Source: DASRBO01 sp035653595 (GTDB lineage Bacteria > Actinomycetota > Acidimicrobiia > Acidimicrobiales > JAJPHE01). From it: DNA of 27,363 nucleotides. Below the pieces are notes generated by a model, which was given only the letters and a program-made list of their open reading frames with translations, did not search any database and was not told where the DNA came from. This document shows positions 1 to 7,361 of this stretch, piece after piece. The stretch is taken from positions 1-27,363 of the forward strand of contig DASRBO010000097.1 in NCBI GenBank assembly GCA_035653595.1, read 5' to 3'. Position 1 is the first letter of the stretch, and every line of letters begins with the position of its first letter. A program made the position numbers and the translations under genes.

Positions 1-1560
1 ACCTACATCTTCCCCCCCGCCCCCAGCCGGCGCCTGATCGTCGACATGGTCGCCTACACGGTGCGCCACGTCCCCCGGTGGAACCCCATCAACGTCTGCA
101 GCTACCACCTCCAGGAGGCGGGGGCGACCCCCACCCAGGAGCTGGCCTACGCCCTGGCCAACGCCATCAGCGTGCTGGACGCCGTGCGGGAGTCGGGCCA
201 GGTGGGCGAGGACGAGCTGGCCCGGGTGGTCGGTCGGATCAGCTTCTTCTGCAACGCGGGCATCCGCTTCGTGGAGGAGACCTGCAAGATGCGGGCCTTC
301 ACCGCCATGTGGGACCGGATCTGCGCCGAGCGCTACGGGGTGACCGACCCCAAGCTGCGCCGCTTCCGCTACGGGGTCCAGGTCAACTCGCTGGGCCTGA
401 CCGAGCAGCAGCCGGAGAACAACGTCCAGCGCATCGTGCTCGAGACCCTGGGGGTGACCCTGTCCAGGGACGCCCGGGCCCGGGCCATCCAGCTGCCGGC
501 GTGGAACGAGGCCCTGGGCCTGCCCCGGCCGTGGGACCAGCAGTGGTCCCTGCGCATCCAGCAGGTGCTGGCGCTCGAGACCGACCTGCTCGAATACGAG
601 GACCTCTTCGCCGGCTCCCACGTGGTAGAGGCCAAGACCAACCAGCTCATCGAGTCGGCCCAGGCCGAGCTGGACGAGGTGCTGGCCCTGGGCGGCGCCT
701 TCGAGGCCGTCGACGAGCTCAAGGCCAGGCTGGTCCGCTCCCAGGCCGAGCGGGTCAGGCGCATCGAGTCGGGCGAGCTCAAGGTGGTGGGGGTCAACTG
801 CTTCACCGAGGGGGCGCCGTCCCCCCTGGCCGGCGAGGAGAACTTCCTCAAGGTGGACGCCTCGGTGGAGGCCGACATGCGGGCCGACGTGGCCGCCTGG
901 CGCCGCCAGCGCGACGCCGGCGCCGTCACCCGGGCCCTCGACGAGCTGCGCCGGGCGGCCGAGGGCGGGGACAACATGATGCCCCCGACCATCGCCCTGG
1001 CCCGGGCGGGGGGGACCACCGGGGAGTGGGCCGGGGCCCTGCGGGAGGTGTTCGGCGAGTACCGGGCCCCGACCGGGGTGGGCGGGGCGGTGGGCGCCGG
1101 CGAGCGCCGGGGCGAGATCGCCGAGGTGGCGGCCCAGGTCCGCACCATGCCCGGGGGCCCACCCAGGCTGCTGGTGGCCAAGCCCGGCCTCGACGGGCAC
1201 TCCAACGGGGCCGAGCAGATCGCCGTGGCCGCCCGCGACGCCGGCTTCGAGGTCGTCTACCAGGGCATCCGCCTCACCCCCGAGCAGATCGCCGCCGCTG
1301 CCCGCGACGAGGACGTCGACCTGGTCGGCATCTCGATCCTGTCCGGCAGCCACCTCGAGCTGGTGCCCGAGGTCATGCGGCTGCTGGCCGAGGCCGGGGT
1401 GGACGCCCCGGTGGTGGTGGGGGGGATCATCCCCGAGGCCGACCAGCCCAAGCTGGCCGAGCTGGGGGTGGCCGCCGTGTACACCCCCAAGGACTTCCGC
1501 CTGGGCCAGATCGTGGCCGACATGGCCGCCCTGGTCCGCTCCCGCCGCCCCGCCGCCTGA
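1..1560 (+). CDS. ecm: Ethylmalonyl-CoA mutase, 5' end outside window
   Basis: A B12-dependent mutase, expected to convert (2R)-ethylmalonyl-CoA to methylsuccinyl-CoA. The frame is open from base 1 (TYIFPPAPS...), so the first visible ATG at 46 is internal and about 150 N-terminal residues are missing; 519 codons are seen. The catalytic-barrel region carries NSLGLTEQQPENNVQRI and LPAWNEALGLPRPWDQQW, which I recognise as typical of Ecm/MeaA rather than of methylmalonyl-CoA or isobutyryl-CoA mutase. The C-terminal cobalamin domain has the DGHSNG motif, with the cobalt-ligand His at bases 1198-1200, followed by SILSGSH and VVGGIIP. Ccr, its pathway partner, is 8 kb away on the other strand, which supports the assignment. 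A methylmalonyl-CoA mutase paralogue is the alternative but is less likely from the motifs. Confidence 0.92.
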   Translation, partial: TYIFPPAPSRRLIVDMVAYTVRHVPRWNPINVCSYHLQEAGATPTQELAYALANAISVLDAVRESGQVGEDELARVVGRISFFCNAGIRFVEETCKMRAFTAMWDRICAERYGVTDPKLRRFRYGVQVNSLGLTEQQPENNVQRIVLETLGVTLSRDARARAIQLPAWNEALGLPRPWDQQWSLRIQQVLALETDLLEYEDLFAGSHVVEAKTNQLIESAQAELDEVLALGGAFEAVDELKARLVRSQAERVRRIESGELKVVGVNCFTEGAPSPLAGEENFLKVDASVEADMRADVAAWRRQRDAGAVTRALDELRRAAEGGDNMMPPTIALARAGGTTGEWAGALREVFGEYRAPTGVGGAVGAGERRGEIAEVAAQVRTMPGGPPRLLVAKPGLDGHSNGAEQIAVAARDAGFEVVYQGIRLTPEQIAAAARDEDVDLVGISILSGSHLELVPEVMRLLAEAGVDAPVVVGGIIPEADQPKLAELGVAAVYTPKDFRLGQIVADMAALVRSRRPAA

Positions 1561-1581
1561 CCGGCGGGCCACCGCCCGAGC

Positions 1582-1639
1582 CGGTGGGCCGGCGCGTCCC
1601 CCTTCGGGGTGGTGCCGGCCGGGCCCGTCCGGCCCACCG
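1582..1639. terminator. Inverted repeat after ecm
   Basis: CGGTGGGCCGG (1582-1592) pairs perfectly over 11 bp with CCGGCCCACCG (1629-1639). The enclosed loop can itself form a smaller hairpin around CCCCTTCGGGG. It lies 21 nt past the ecm stop between convergent genes. There is no U-tract, as is common in GC-rich actinobacteria, so the terminator function is inferred. Confidence 0.45.
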
Positions 1640-1949
1640 CCACCGCCCGGGTTGCTGACCCCGCCCGGGTAGCCCGGCCGGTCCGGCTAGGCCGAACCGG
1701 GGCGGGCATCGTCACATTCCCAGTCCGAGCCAGGCCGCGGGCGACTTCCACAGACGGTGCTTTCCCCAGCTTCGTCCACAGGCTTGGGATAACTGGGTAA
1801 AAGGCCAGGAGCGATTGGTGCCCCCGCCTGCTCAGAGCAGTTTAACCGCTCTAAATAGGACTAAGACCCGCTAACACTACAGACCGTCCAGTATCCAGGC
1901 GGCCACGGGCGGTGGCTGTCCGGAGGGTTTTCCCCAGCCGGAGGGGTGA
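1640..1949. other. Gene-free convergent intergenic stretch with DnaA-box-like sites
   Basis: No coding frame is supported in the gap between ecm and the leftward phosphoesterase. The stretch from about 1740 to 1900 is visibly richer in A+T than its surroundings. It contains three degenerate matches to the DnaA box within 49 bp: ACTTCCACA (1744-1752), TCGTCCACA (1772-1780), and TTGGGATAA (1784-1792, inverse orientation). A short hairpin, AGAGC with GCTCT, lies near 1836-1854. No dnaA or dnaN is present, so calling it an origin would be unsafe. Confidence 0.3.
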
Positions 1950-3107
1950 CTAGTGCCGGCGGGGCAGGGGGCGGTCGAAGGGGATCGGGAAGCAGCGGTC
2001 GGCCGGCGAGGCGCCGAAGGCATAGGCGGTGTAGTGGCCGTGGTAGAGGGCGCGGGTGCGCTCGCTCCACTCCAGGGCCTCGGGGGCGTCCAGCCGGCGC
2101 AGGATCTGCACCGCCCCACCCTCGTGGATGCGGTACTCGGCCCAGCACCCGGGGAACTCCTTGACGCTGGCCACCTCCACCCACGGGAAGGCCCCGGTCG
2201 GCCCGAATTGGCGCACCCGGTTGCGGTGGGTGTGGCCGGCGAAGTAGCCGGCCAGCCGGGGCCGGCGGGCCACCACCGCCACCAGGGCCTCGGAGTCCTC
2301 GGGGTTGATCCCGTAGTAGGTGGGCGAGCGGTTGGAGTAGCCCGGATCCCAGGCGTGGTGGTGGCCCAGCACAAGCACCGGCCGGTCGGCCCTGGCCCCC
2401 AGCTCGTCCAGCCACTCGATCTGCTCGGGGGACACCCGCCCGGTGGGCCAGCCGGCGATGGTGGTGTCGAGCAGGGCCAGGATGACCCCGTCGAGGACCA
2501 CCTCGAACGGCGGCCGGCGCCCGAAGGGGCCGGGGCCGAACTCGACCGGGCCGCCGGCCACGTCGTGGTTGCCCGGTATGGCGTGCAGCCGGTCCCCGAA
2601 GGCCCGGTAGCAGGCCTCGAAGGCGTCGAGGTCGGCCCGGGCGCCGGCGTCGGTGAGGTCGCCCTTGGCGACCACCGCCCCCAACAGCCCGGTGGGCAGG
2701 CACCGGTCCAGGGCGGCTATGTCGGCGGCGGCGGCCCCGTTCATGGTGAGGGGGTAGGGGGCCTCGCCCGGCCCCGACGAAAGCACCGGCCCAACGTCGG
2801 AGCCTTCGATGTGGCCGGCCCTGGTCTCGCCGAAGTGGAGGTCGTTGAGGGTGGCCACCACCGCCAGCAGCTCACCCGGGGGCCGGGGCAGGGTGCGCAC
2901 GGTCAGGCCCATGAGCCGGTGCTCGGTGTCGGGGGCCAGGTCGGCGAAGCGGTGGGCCTCCGCCGGTCTCCACCCCCCCGATCCGTCCGGTCCGGCCGGG
3001 GTGTGGATGACCACCTCGTCGTAGCCGACGGTGGTGACCTCGGGCCCGGCGGGGCCGGGGGCCTCCGACGGCGGCCCCACCAGGCCCGGATCGGGCCCGG
3101 GGCTCAT
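1950..3107 (-). CDS. Calcineurin-like metallophosphoesterase (Icc/CpdA type)
   Basis: A 385-aa predicted cytoplasmic phosphoesterase. The full metal-binding set is visible in order: DLHFG, GDLTD, GNHD, GHHHAWD and GHTH. This is the class III cyclic-nucleotide phosphodiesterase-like pattern. About 100 residues precede the first motif, and the C-terminal tail is longer than in E. coli CpdA. The frame runs further upstream, but ATG at 3107 is chosen because residues before it are Gly/Pro/Arg-rich and overlap the preceding gene. The start lies 40 nt after the stop of the epsilon-subunit gene, so it may be the last gene of that operon. The substrate (cAMP, phospholipid or other phosphodiester) cannot be told from sequence. 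Confidence 0.8.
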   Translation of the reverse strand: MSPGPDPGLVGPPSEAPGPAGPEVTTVGYDEVVIHTPAGPDGSGGWRPAEAHRFADLAPDTEHRLMGLTVRTLPRPPGELLAVVATLNDLHFGETRAGHIEGSDVGPVLSSGPGEAPYPLTMNGAAAADIAALDRCLPTGLLGAVVAKGDLTDAGARADLDAFEACYRAFGDRLHAIPGNHDVAGGPVEFGPGPFGRRPPFEVVLDGVILALLDTTIAGWPTGRVSPEQIEWLDELGARADRPVLVLGHHHAWDPGYSNRSPTYYGINPEDSEALVAVVARRPRLAGYFAGHTHRNRVRQFGPTGAFPWVEVASVKEFPGCWAEYRIHEGGAVQILRRLDAPEALEWSERTRALYHGHYTAYAFGASPADRCFPIPFDRPLPRRH

Positions 3108-3147
3108 GGGCCCGGGCGCTCGGTCCGGTGCCCGCCGGCGCCCGGAA

Positions 3148-3375
3148 TCACCACCGCCACGGCCGGTCCCGCCTGGCCACCAGGGGCTTGGCCCACCACC
3201 GCCCCGACAGCCGCCAGTGGTCGGCGGCCGAGCCGGCCTCATCGGCCACCACGACCACCGGGCGGGGCCAGACCGCCTCGACGGCGGCGGCGATGGCGGC
3301 GGCCACCTCCGGGGGGGCGGCCAGCGGCTGGCGGCGCTCGGGCCCGGGGGCCCCGTCGGGGGCGGCGGCGGTCAC
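3148..3375 (-). CDS. Acyl-CoA carboxylase epsilon subunit
   Basis: A 75-aa protein starting at a GTG that overlaps the beta-subunit stop in the four bases GTGA, so translation is probably coupled. It has a Pro/Ala-rich N-terminus, one predicted helix (PPEVAAAIAAAVEAVW), and a Trp/Arg-rich C-terminus ending HWRLSGRWW followed by a basic tail. Actinobacterial AccE/PccE subunits are of this size, sit immediately after the carboxyltransferase gene, and end in a similar Trp-Arg pattern. They stabilise or stimulate the alpha-beta holoenzyme. The family varies greatly in sequence, so the call rests on position, size and the C-terminal motif together. Confidence 0.78.
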   Translation of the reverse strand: MTAAAPDGAPGPERRQPLAAPPEVAAAIAAAVEAVWPRPVVVVADEAGSAADHWRLSGRWWAKPLVARRDRPWRW

Positions 3376-4931
3376 AGGGGCACGTTGCCGTGCTTGCGGC
3401 GGGGTAGCTCCTCCCGCTTGGACCGCAGGATCTCGAGGCTGCGGACCAGCACCGCCCTGGTGTCGGCCGGGTCGATGACGTCGTCGACATAGCCCCGCTC
3501 GGCGGCCACGTAGGGGTTGGCGTAGCGCTCGATGTAGTCCTCGACCAGCTCGTTGCGCCTGGCGATGGGGTCTGGCGCCTCGGCCAGCTCGCGGCGGTAG
3601 ACGATCTCGACCGCCCCCTGGGGGCCCATCACCGCCAGCTCGGCCGACGGCCAGGCGTAGGCCAGGTCGGCCCCGATGGACTTGGAGTTCATGACCACGT
3701 AGGCCCCGCCGTAGGCCTTGCGGGTGATGATCTGCACCCGGGGCACGGTGGACTCGCAGTAGGCGTAGAGGAGCTTGGCCCCGTGGCGGATGATGCCCCC
3801 GTACTCCTGGTCGGTGCCGGGCATGAAGCCGGGGACGTCGACGAAGGTGACCAGGGGGATGTTGAAGGCGTCGCAGGTGCGCACGAAGCGGGCGCCCTTC
3901 TCGGAGCTGTCGATGTCGAGGACGCCGGCGAGGACCTGGGGCTGGTTGCCGACGATGCCGACCACCCGGCCGTCGATGCGGGCGAAACCGCAGGTCAGGT
4001 TCATGGCCCAGTGGGGGAAGTACTCGAAGTAGTCGCCGTCGTCGACCACGGCGGCGATGATCTTCTTCATGTCGTAGGGCTGGTTGGGGCTGGCCGGCAT
4101 CAGGTCGGACAGCTCGGGGGTCCGGCGCTGGGGGTCGTCCGAGGTGGGGACGGGCGGGGGCTCCTCGAGGTTGTTGGACGGGAGGAACGACAGGAGGTAG
4201 CGGACCTCGTCGAGGCACTCCTTCTCGTCGCCGGCCACGAAGGTGGCCACCCCCGACTTGGTTGAGTGGCTGACCGCCCCGCCCAGCTGCTCGAGGCTGA
4301 CGTCCTCGCCGGTCACCGTCTTCACCACGTCGGGGCCGGTGATGAACATGTGGCTGGTCTCGCGCACCATGAAGATGAAGTCGGTCATGGCCGGGCTGTA
4401 GACGGCACCGCCGGCGCACGGTCCCAGGATCACGCTGATCTGGGGGATCACCCCCGAGGACAGGACGTTGCGGTGGAAGATCCCGCCGTAGGAGGCGAGG
4501 GACACCACCCCCTCCTGGATGCGGGCCCCGGCCCCGTCGTTGAGGCCGATCATCGGCACGCCCACCGACTGGGCCAGGTCCATGACCTTGTGGATCTTCT
4601 CGGCGAAGACCTCGCCCAGGGCGCCGCCGAAGACGGTGAAGTCCTGGCTGAAGATGCAGACCTTGCGCCCGTCGATGGTCCCGAAGCCGGTGATCACCCC
4701 GTCGGTGTAGGGACGGTTGTCCTCCAGCCCCATTCCGTGGGCCCGGTGGCGGGCCAGCATGTCGAGCTCCTGGAAGGAGCCCTCGTCGAGGAGGTAGTCG
4801 ATCCGCTCGCGGGCGGTCATCTTGCCCCTGGCGTGCTGGGCCTTGACGTGGCGCTCCGAGCCGGCGTGGAGGGCGGCCTCCTTGCGGGCCTTGAGCTCGG
4901 CCAGCCGCTCGGACATGGGGTGGTCGGACAT
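3372..4931 (-). CDS. pccB: Acyl-CoA carboxylase beta subunit (carboxyltransferase)
   Basis: A 519-aa carboxyltransferase that moves carboxyl groups from biotin to an acyl-CoA, most often propionyl-CoA giving methylmalonyl-CoA. Both crotonase-like halves are complete. The oxyanion-hole regions GAGARIQEG (residues 134-141) and RKAYGGAY (404-411) are present, as are GPCAGGAVYSP and PGFMPGT. The length matches the family. The position equivalent to Asp422 of Streptomyces PccB, which governs acyl-chain choice, is Val412 here in AYVVMNSKS, closer to AccD6-type enzymes. Acetyl-CoA or mixed specificity is therefore possible, and the gene symbol is provisional. No biotin carboxylase/BCCP alpha subunit is in the window. 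ATG 4931 is supported by a -10 hexamer seven bases upstream. Confidence 0.9.
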   Translation of the reverse strand: MSDHPMSERLAELKARKEAALHAGSERHVKAQHARGKMTARERIDYLLDEGSFQELDMLARHRAHGMGLEDNRPYTDGVITGFGTIDGRKVCIFSQDFTVFGGALGEVFAEKIHKVMDLAQSVGVPMIGLNDGAGARIQEGVVSLASYGGIFHRNVLSSGVIPQISVILGPCAGGAVYSPAMTDFIFMVRETSHMFITGPDVVKTVTGEDVSLEQLGGAVSHSTKSGVATFVAGDEKECLDEVRYLLSFLPSNNLEEPPPVPTSDDPQRRTPELSDLMPASPNQPYDMKKIIAAVVDDGDYFEYFPHWAMNLTCGFARIDGRVVGIVGNQPQVLAGVLDIDSSEKGARFVRTCDAFNIPLVTFVDVPGFMPGTDQEYGGIIRHGAKLLYAYCESTVPRVQIITRKAYGGAYVVMNSKSIGADLAYAWPSAELAVMGPQGAVEIVYRRELAEAPDPIARRNELVEDYIERYANPYVAAERGYVDDVIDPADTRAVLVRSLEILRSKREELPRRKHGNVPL

Positions 4932-4938
4932 GGCCGGC

Positions 4939-4944
4939 AGCCTA
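4939..4944 (-). promoter_or_regulatory. -10 hexamer TAGGCT for pccB, probable leaderless transcript
   Basis: TAGGCT on the minus strand matches TANNNT and ends seven bases before the pccB ATG at 4931. Transcription would then begin at or next to the start codon. No Shine-Dalgarno sequence lies between them. The same arrangement recurs before other genes of the window. Confidence 0.55.
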
Positions 4945-4982
4945 CGGCCGCCGGCCGGGGCCGAGCCCGGCCGCGGCCCCGC

Positions 4983-5927
4983 TCACGCCCGGCTCTCCGC
5001 CAGCCGCTGCGCCCGGGGGACCAGCGCCTCGGCCCCCACCTCGGCGCACACGGCGGCGAAGTCCGCCGTGGGGGCCCGCCAGGCCAGATCGCCCACCGAG
5101 GCCAGCAGGCTGCGGTCCACCACCAGGGTCGCCAGCCGCTTGAACAGCTCGGCCGCCGGCCGGGTGGCGGAGAGGTTGGCCGCCAGCTTGGCCCGTCCCC
5201 GCAGGCCGGCCAGGGCCTGGTCCCAGCGGGCCCCGTCGTCGGGGATCTCCTCGAGGTGGGCATAGACGCCCAGCACGGCCGAGGCCGACTTGGCCCCCCA
5301 GCCCGGTATGCCGGGGAAGCCGTCGGCGCTGTCGCCCACCAGGGCCAGCCAGTCGGCGATCGACTCCGGGCCGATGCCGTATTTGGCCCGGAGGGCGTCC
5401 TCGTCCACCACCGCGGCGCTGCGGCGGTCCAGCTGCACCACCCTGGTGCCCGACACGCACTGGCCCAGGTCCTTGTCGGGGGTGCAGATCAGCACCTGGG
5501 CGACCGAGGGGTCCTCGGCGGCGACGGCGGAGGCGGAGGCGAGGGCGTCGTCGGCCTCCAGCTCGACCATGGCCCACACCTTGACCCCCAGGGCCTCCAC
5601 CGCCCGCTCGAGCAGCGGGAACTGGGCGCTCAGCTCCTCGGGCACCCCGGCGCCGGTCTTGTAGCCGGCCCACAGCTGGTTGCGGAACGACTCGATCACG
5701 TGGTCGGAGGCCACCCCCAGGTGGGTGGCGCCGTCCTCCAGCATCCCGATCAGGCTGGACAGCACGCCGCGGGTGGCCGCCCGGGGCGACGGGACGGGGG
5801 CGGGGGCGCCGGCGTCAGCCCCCCTCCTGGCCGCCAGCTGGCCGAAGTGGTGGCGGAACAGCTCGTAGGTCCCGTCGATCAGGTGGACCCGGACGCCACC
5901 GGGGTCGGGCGGAGGGGTGGCGGCCAC
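4983..5927 (-). CDS. Stand-alone 5'-3' exonuclease (PolA N-terminal / FEN type)
   Basis: A 314-aa structure-specific nuclease related to the 5' nuclease domain of DNA polymerase I, without any polymerase domain. The acidic two-metal residues are visible: D18 in LIDGTYELF, E124/D126/D127 in ELEADDALA, D151/D153 in TPDKDLG, and D199/D202 in GDSADGFPG. The last is followed by the helix-hairpin-helix sequence GIPGWGAKSASAV. The conserved Arg/Lys arch region is FRNQLWAGYKT. It probably removes RNA primers or processes flaps. It starts with GTG at 5927, preceded by a weak hexamer CATCCT six bases upstream. It lies 51 nt before pccB on the same strand but has no functional link to it. Confidence 0.88.
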   Translation of the reverse strand: MAATPPPDPGGVRVHLIDGTYELFRHHFGQLAARRGADAGAPAPVPSPRAATRGVLSSLIGMLEDGATHLGVASDHVIESFRNQLWAGYKTGAGVPEELSAQFPLLERAVEALGVKVWAMVELEADDALASASAVAAEDPSVAQVLICTPDKDLGQCVSGTRVVQLDRRSAAVVDEDALRAKYGIGPESIADWLALVGDSADGFPGIPGWGAKSASAVLGVYAHLEEIPDDGARWDQALAGLRGRAKLAANLSATRPAAELFKRLATLVVDRSLLASVGDLAWRAPTADFAAVCAEVGAEALVPRAQRLAESRA

Positions 5928-6069
5928 GGGGCGAGGATGGCACAGCCACCCCGGGCGCCGCGCCGGGCGCCGCCGACGGCTGCCCCCTTGGCCGGCTATC
6001 CGGACGCTGTGTCCGTAATTGGATGATTTCGCCCGCCGAGGGAGGGTTTCGGAATCGGCCCGTCGTACC

Positions 6070-6125
6070 TATAGCTAGAGGTTTCAAATCTCTGTTTACA
6101 GCCGAGGTTCGAATCCAGAAATAAC
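6070..6125 (+). other. tRNA-like degenerate sequence (anticodon arm and T-loop only)
   Basis: AGAGG-TTTCAAA-TCTCT (6077-6093) folds into a five-pair stem with a seven-base loop reading anticodon UCA. GGTTCGAATCC (6106-6116) matches the tRNA B-box. However, the T stem pairs at only two positions, the variable region is nine bases, and neither an acceptor stem nor a D arm can be formed. I treat it as a remnant, such as an attachment-site scar, or as a coincidence, not as a functional tRNA. It lies in a locally AT-rich gap of 299 bases between genes. Confidence 0.2.
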
Positions 6126-6226
6126 TAGTCATTCGGCGTCATGGCGGGGGCGGGTGGTCGTCCAGTCCCCGAGCGCGCAGCACCAACACCCGAGCTCCAC
6201 CGACCGAAAGGGCCAGCAAAAACAAG

Positions 6227-7291
6227 ATGAGGACCAAGACAATCGTGGCGGCGGCATGCGGGGCGGTCCTGGGGGTGGCCACCCCCTTGGCAGCGTGGGC
6301 CTCGTCCGCTCCCCCCGGATCCGCCTCGGGCAGCGTGCTCACCGTGGGCGACCCGTCCAACCCCCTGCTTCAGGTCTCCACCACCTCGGCCAGCGCCTCG
6401 GGCTCGGGGGCCAGCTCCCACGCCACCGTGGCCAAGGTCGTCCTGGGGGGCAAGACCCTGGTCGACATCGGCGACGGCAGCAGCACCGCCCCGCCCAACG
6501 ACAAGCCCAAGTCAGGCAACCTGTTCGACACCGCCACCGTCACCAACCCGGTCCTGGGCTCCAACCCGGTCGACGTGGTGCTGGCGCCGTGGTCGGCCAG
6601 CAGCACCACCGACGGGACCAGCAGCTCCTCCGAGGGCCACACCGACCTGGCCACGGCCAACGTGGGCGGGGCCAGCGGCATCACCGTGTACGTGGGTGAC
6701 TCGGACTCCAAGGCCAGCTACGACGGCACCGCCAACGGCGGGGGCGGCGCCAGCAAGGGCTGCACCACCACCGACGGGGCCATGGTCGACTCGGGCAGCT
6801 CCCAGGTCCTCGACGTGGCCCACGCCGATGCCTGCTCCAACGGGACCGGCAGCGCCTACGTCCTGTCCCTCGCGGGCTCGCCGATCCTGACCGACCAGCA
6901 GCCTGGCGACGTGTGCAAGAACTTCGACATCCCGTCCATCCTGGGCCTCGACTGCCTCCAGGTCTCCGGGGGCAACGGGTCGGAGCTGGCCCAGGTGGCC
7001 AACCTGAACCCGCTGCCTGGCTCCGGCTACTCGAACGGGCCCCTGCCCGTCGGCGCCTTCACCGCCGGGGCCAAGGGCAATCCCAACGCCGTGGCCACCT
7101 CGGCCGCCGCCAGCACCCCGGCCCCCTCCCCGGCCCCGGCCCCTGCCCCGGCCGCTCCCGGCCCGGCCACCCCGGCCTCGGGCTCCCTACCCTTCACCGG
7201 GGCTCCGCTGGAGTTCCTGGCCGCCGCCGCCCTGGCCCTGGCCGCCCTGGGCTACTCGGTGGTGCGGCTGGGCCTGGTGGCCCTGCGGTAG
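6227..7291 (+). CDS. LPFTG cell-wall-anchored surface protein of unknown function
   Basis: A 354-aa exported protein. Residues 1-30 form a signal peptide (MRTKTIVAAACGAVLG..., likely cleaved near AWAS). The body is rich in Ser, Thr, Gly and Asn and resembles an extracellular beta-sandwich. Four Cys (CTT, ACS, VCK, DCL) in the middle could form disulfides. A Pro/Ala linker (APSPAPAPAPAAPGPA) leads to LPFTG (321-325), a hydrophobic helix and a terminal Arg. This is the order of a sortase substrate, so covalent attachment to peptidoglycan is expected, although no sortase gene is in the window. ATG 6227 is chosen because it begins the signal peptide. I do not recognise the body's family. It is flanked by leftward genes on both sides. 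Confidence 0.8.
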   Translation: MRTKTIVAAACGAVLGVATPLAAWASSAPPGSASGSVLTVGDPSNPLLQVSTTSASASGSGASSHATVAKVVLGGKTLVDIGDGSSTAPPNDKPKSGNLFDTATVTNPVLGSNPVDVVLAPWSASSTTDGTSSSSEGHTDLATANVGGASGITVYVGDSDSKASYDGTANGGGGASKGCTTTDGAMVDSGSSQVLDVAHADACSNGTGSAYVLSLAGSPILTDQQPGDVCKNFDIPSILGLDCLQVSGGNGSELAQVANLNPLPGSGYSNGPLPVGAFTAGAKGNPNAVATSAAASTPAPSPAPAPAPAAPGPATPASGSLPFTGAPLEFLAAAALALAALGYSVVRLGLVALR

Positions 7292-7305
7292 CCCCAGCCC
7301 GGTCT

Positions 7306-7353
7306 GCGGACCCCCCGGCCGGCCCGGCTCCCCGCCGCGGCCGGCCGGTCCGC
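7306..7353. terminator. Inverted repeat between convergent genes
   Basis: GCGGACC (7306-7312) pairs with GGTCCGC (7347-7353), and inside it GGCCGG can pair with CCGGCC. It lies in the 70-base gap between the ends of the LPFTG gene and the atuA-like gene, where it could stop transcription from both sides. There is no U-tract. Confidence 0.5.
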
Positions 7354-7361
7354 GTCCGGCC

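Noticed and set aside
78..1658. Open frame of 526 codons within ecm in another frame
   Set aside because: The product is almost entirely Gly, Pro and Arg. The overlapping ecm frame has all mutase motifs.
4266..6026. Long plus-strand open frame of 586 codons opposite pccB and the exonuclease gene
   Set aside because: It lies antisense to two genes with clear catalytic motifs. Its product is Gly/Ala/His/Val-rich with no domain, as expected from GC-rich third positions read in the opposite frame.
6070..6125. Functional selenocysteine tRNA (UCA anticodon)
   Set aside because: There is no 8-bp acceptor stem, no long variable arm, no D arm, and only two T-stem pairs. Only the anticodon arm and B-box resemble a tRNA.
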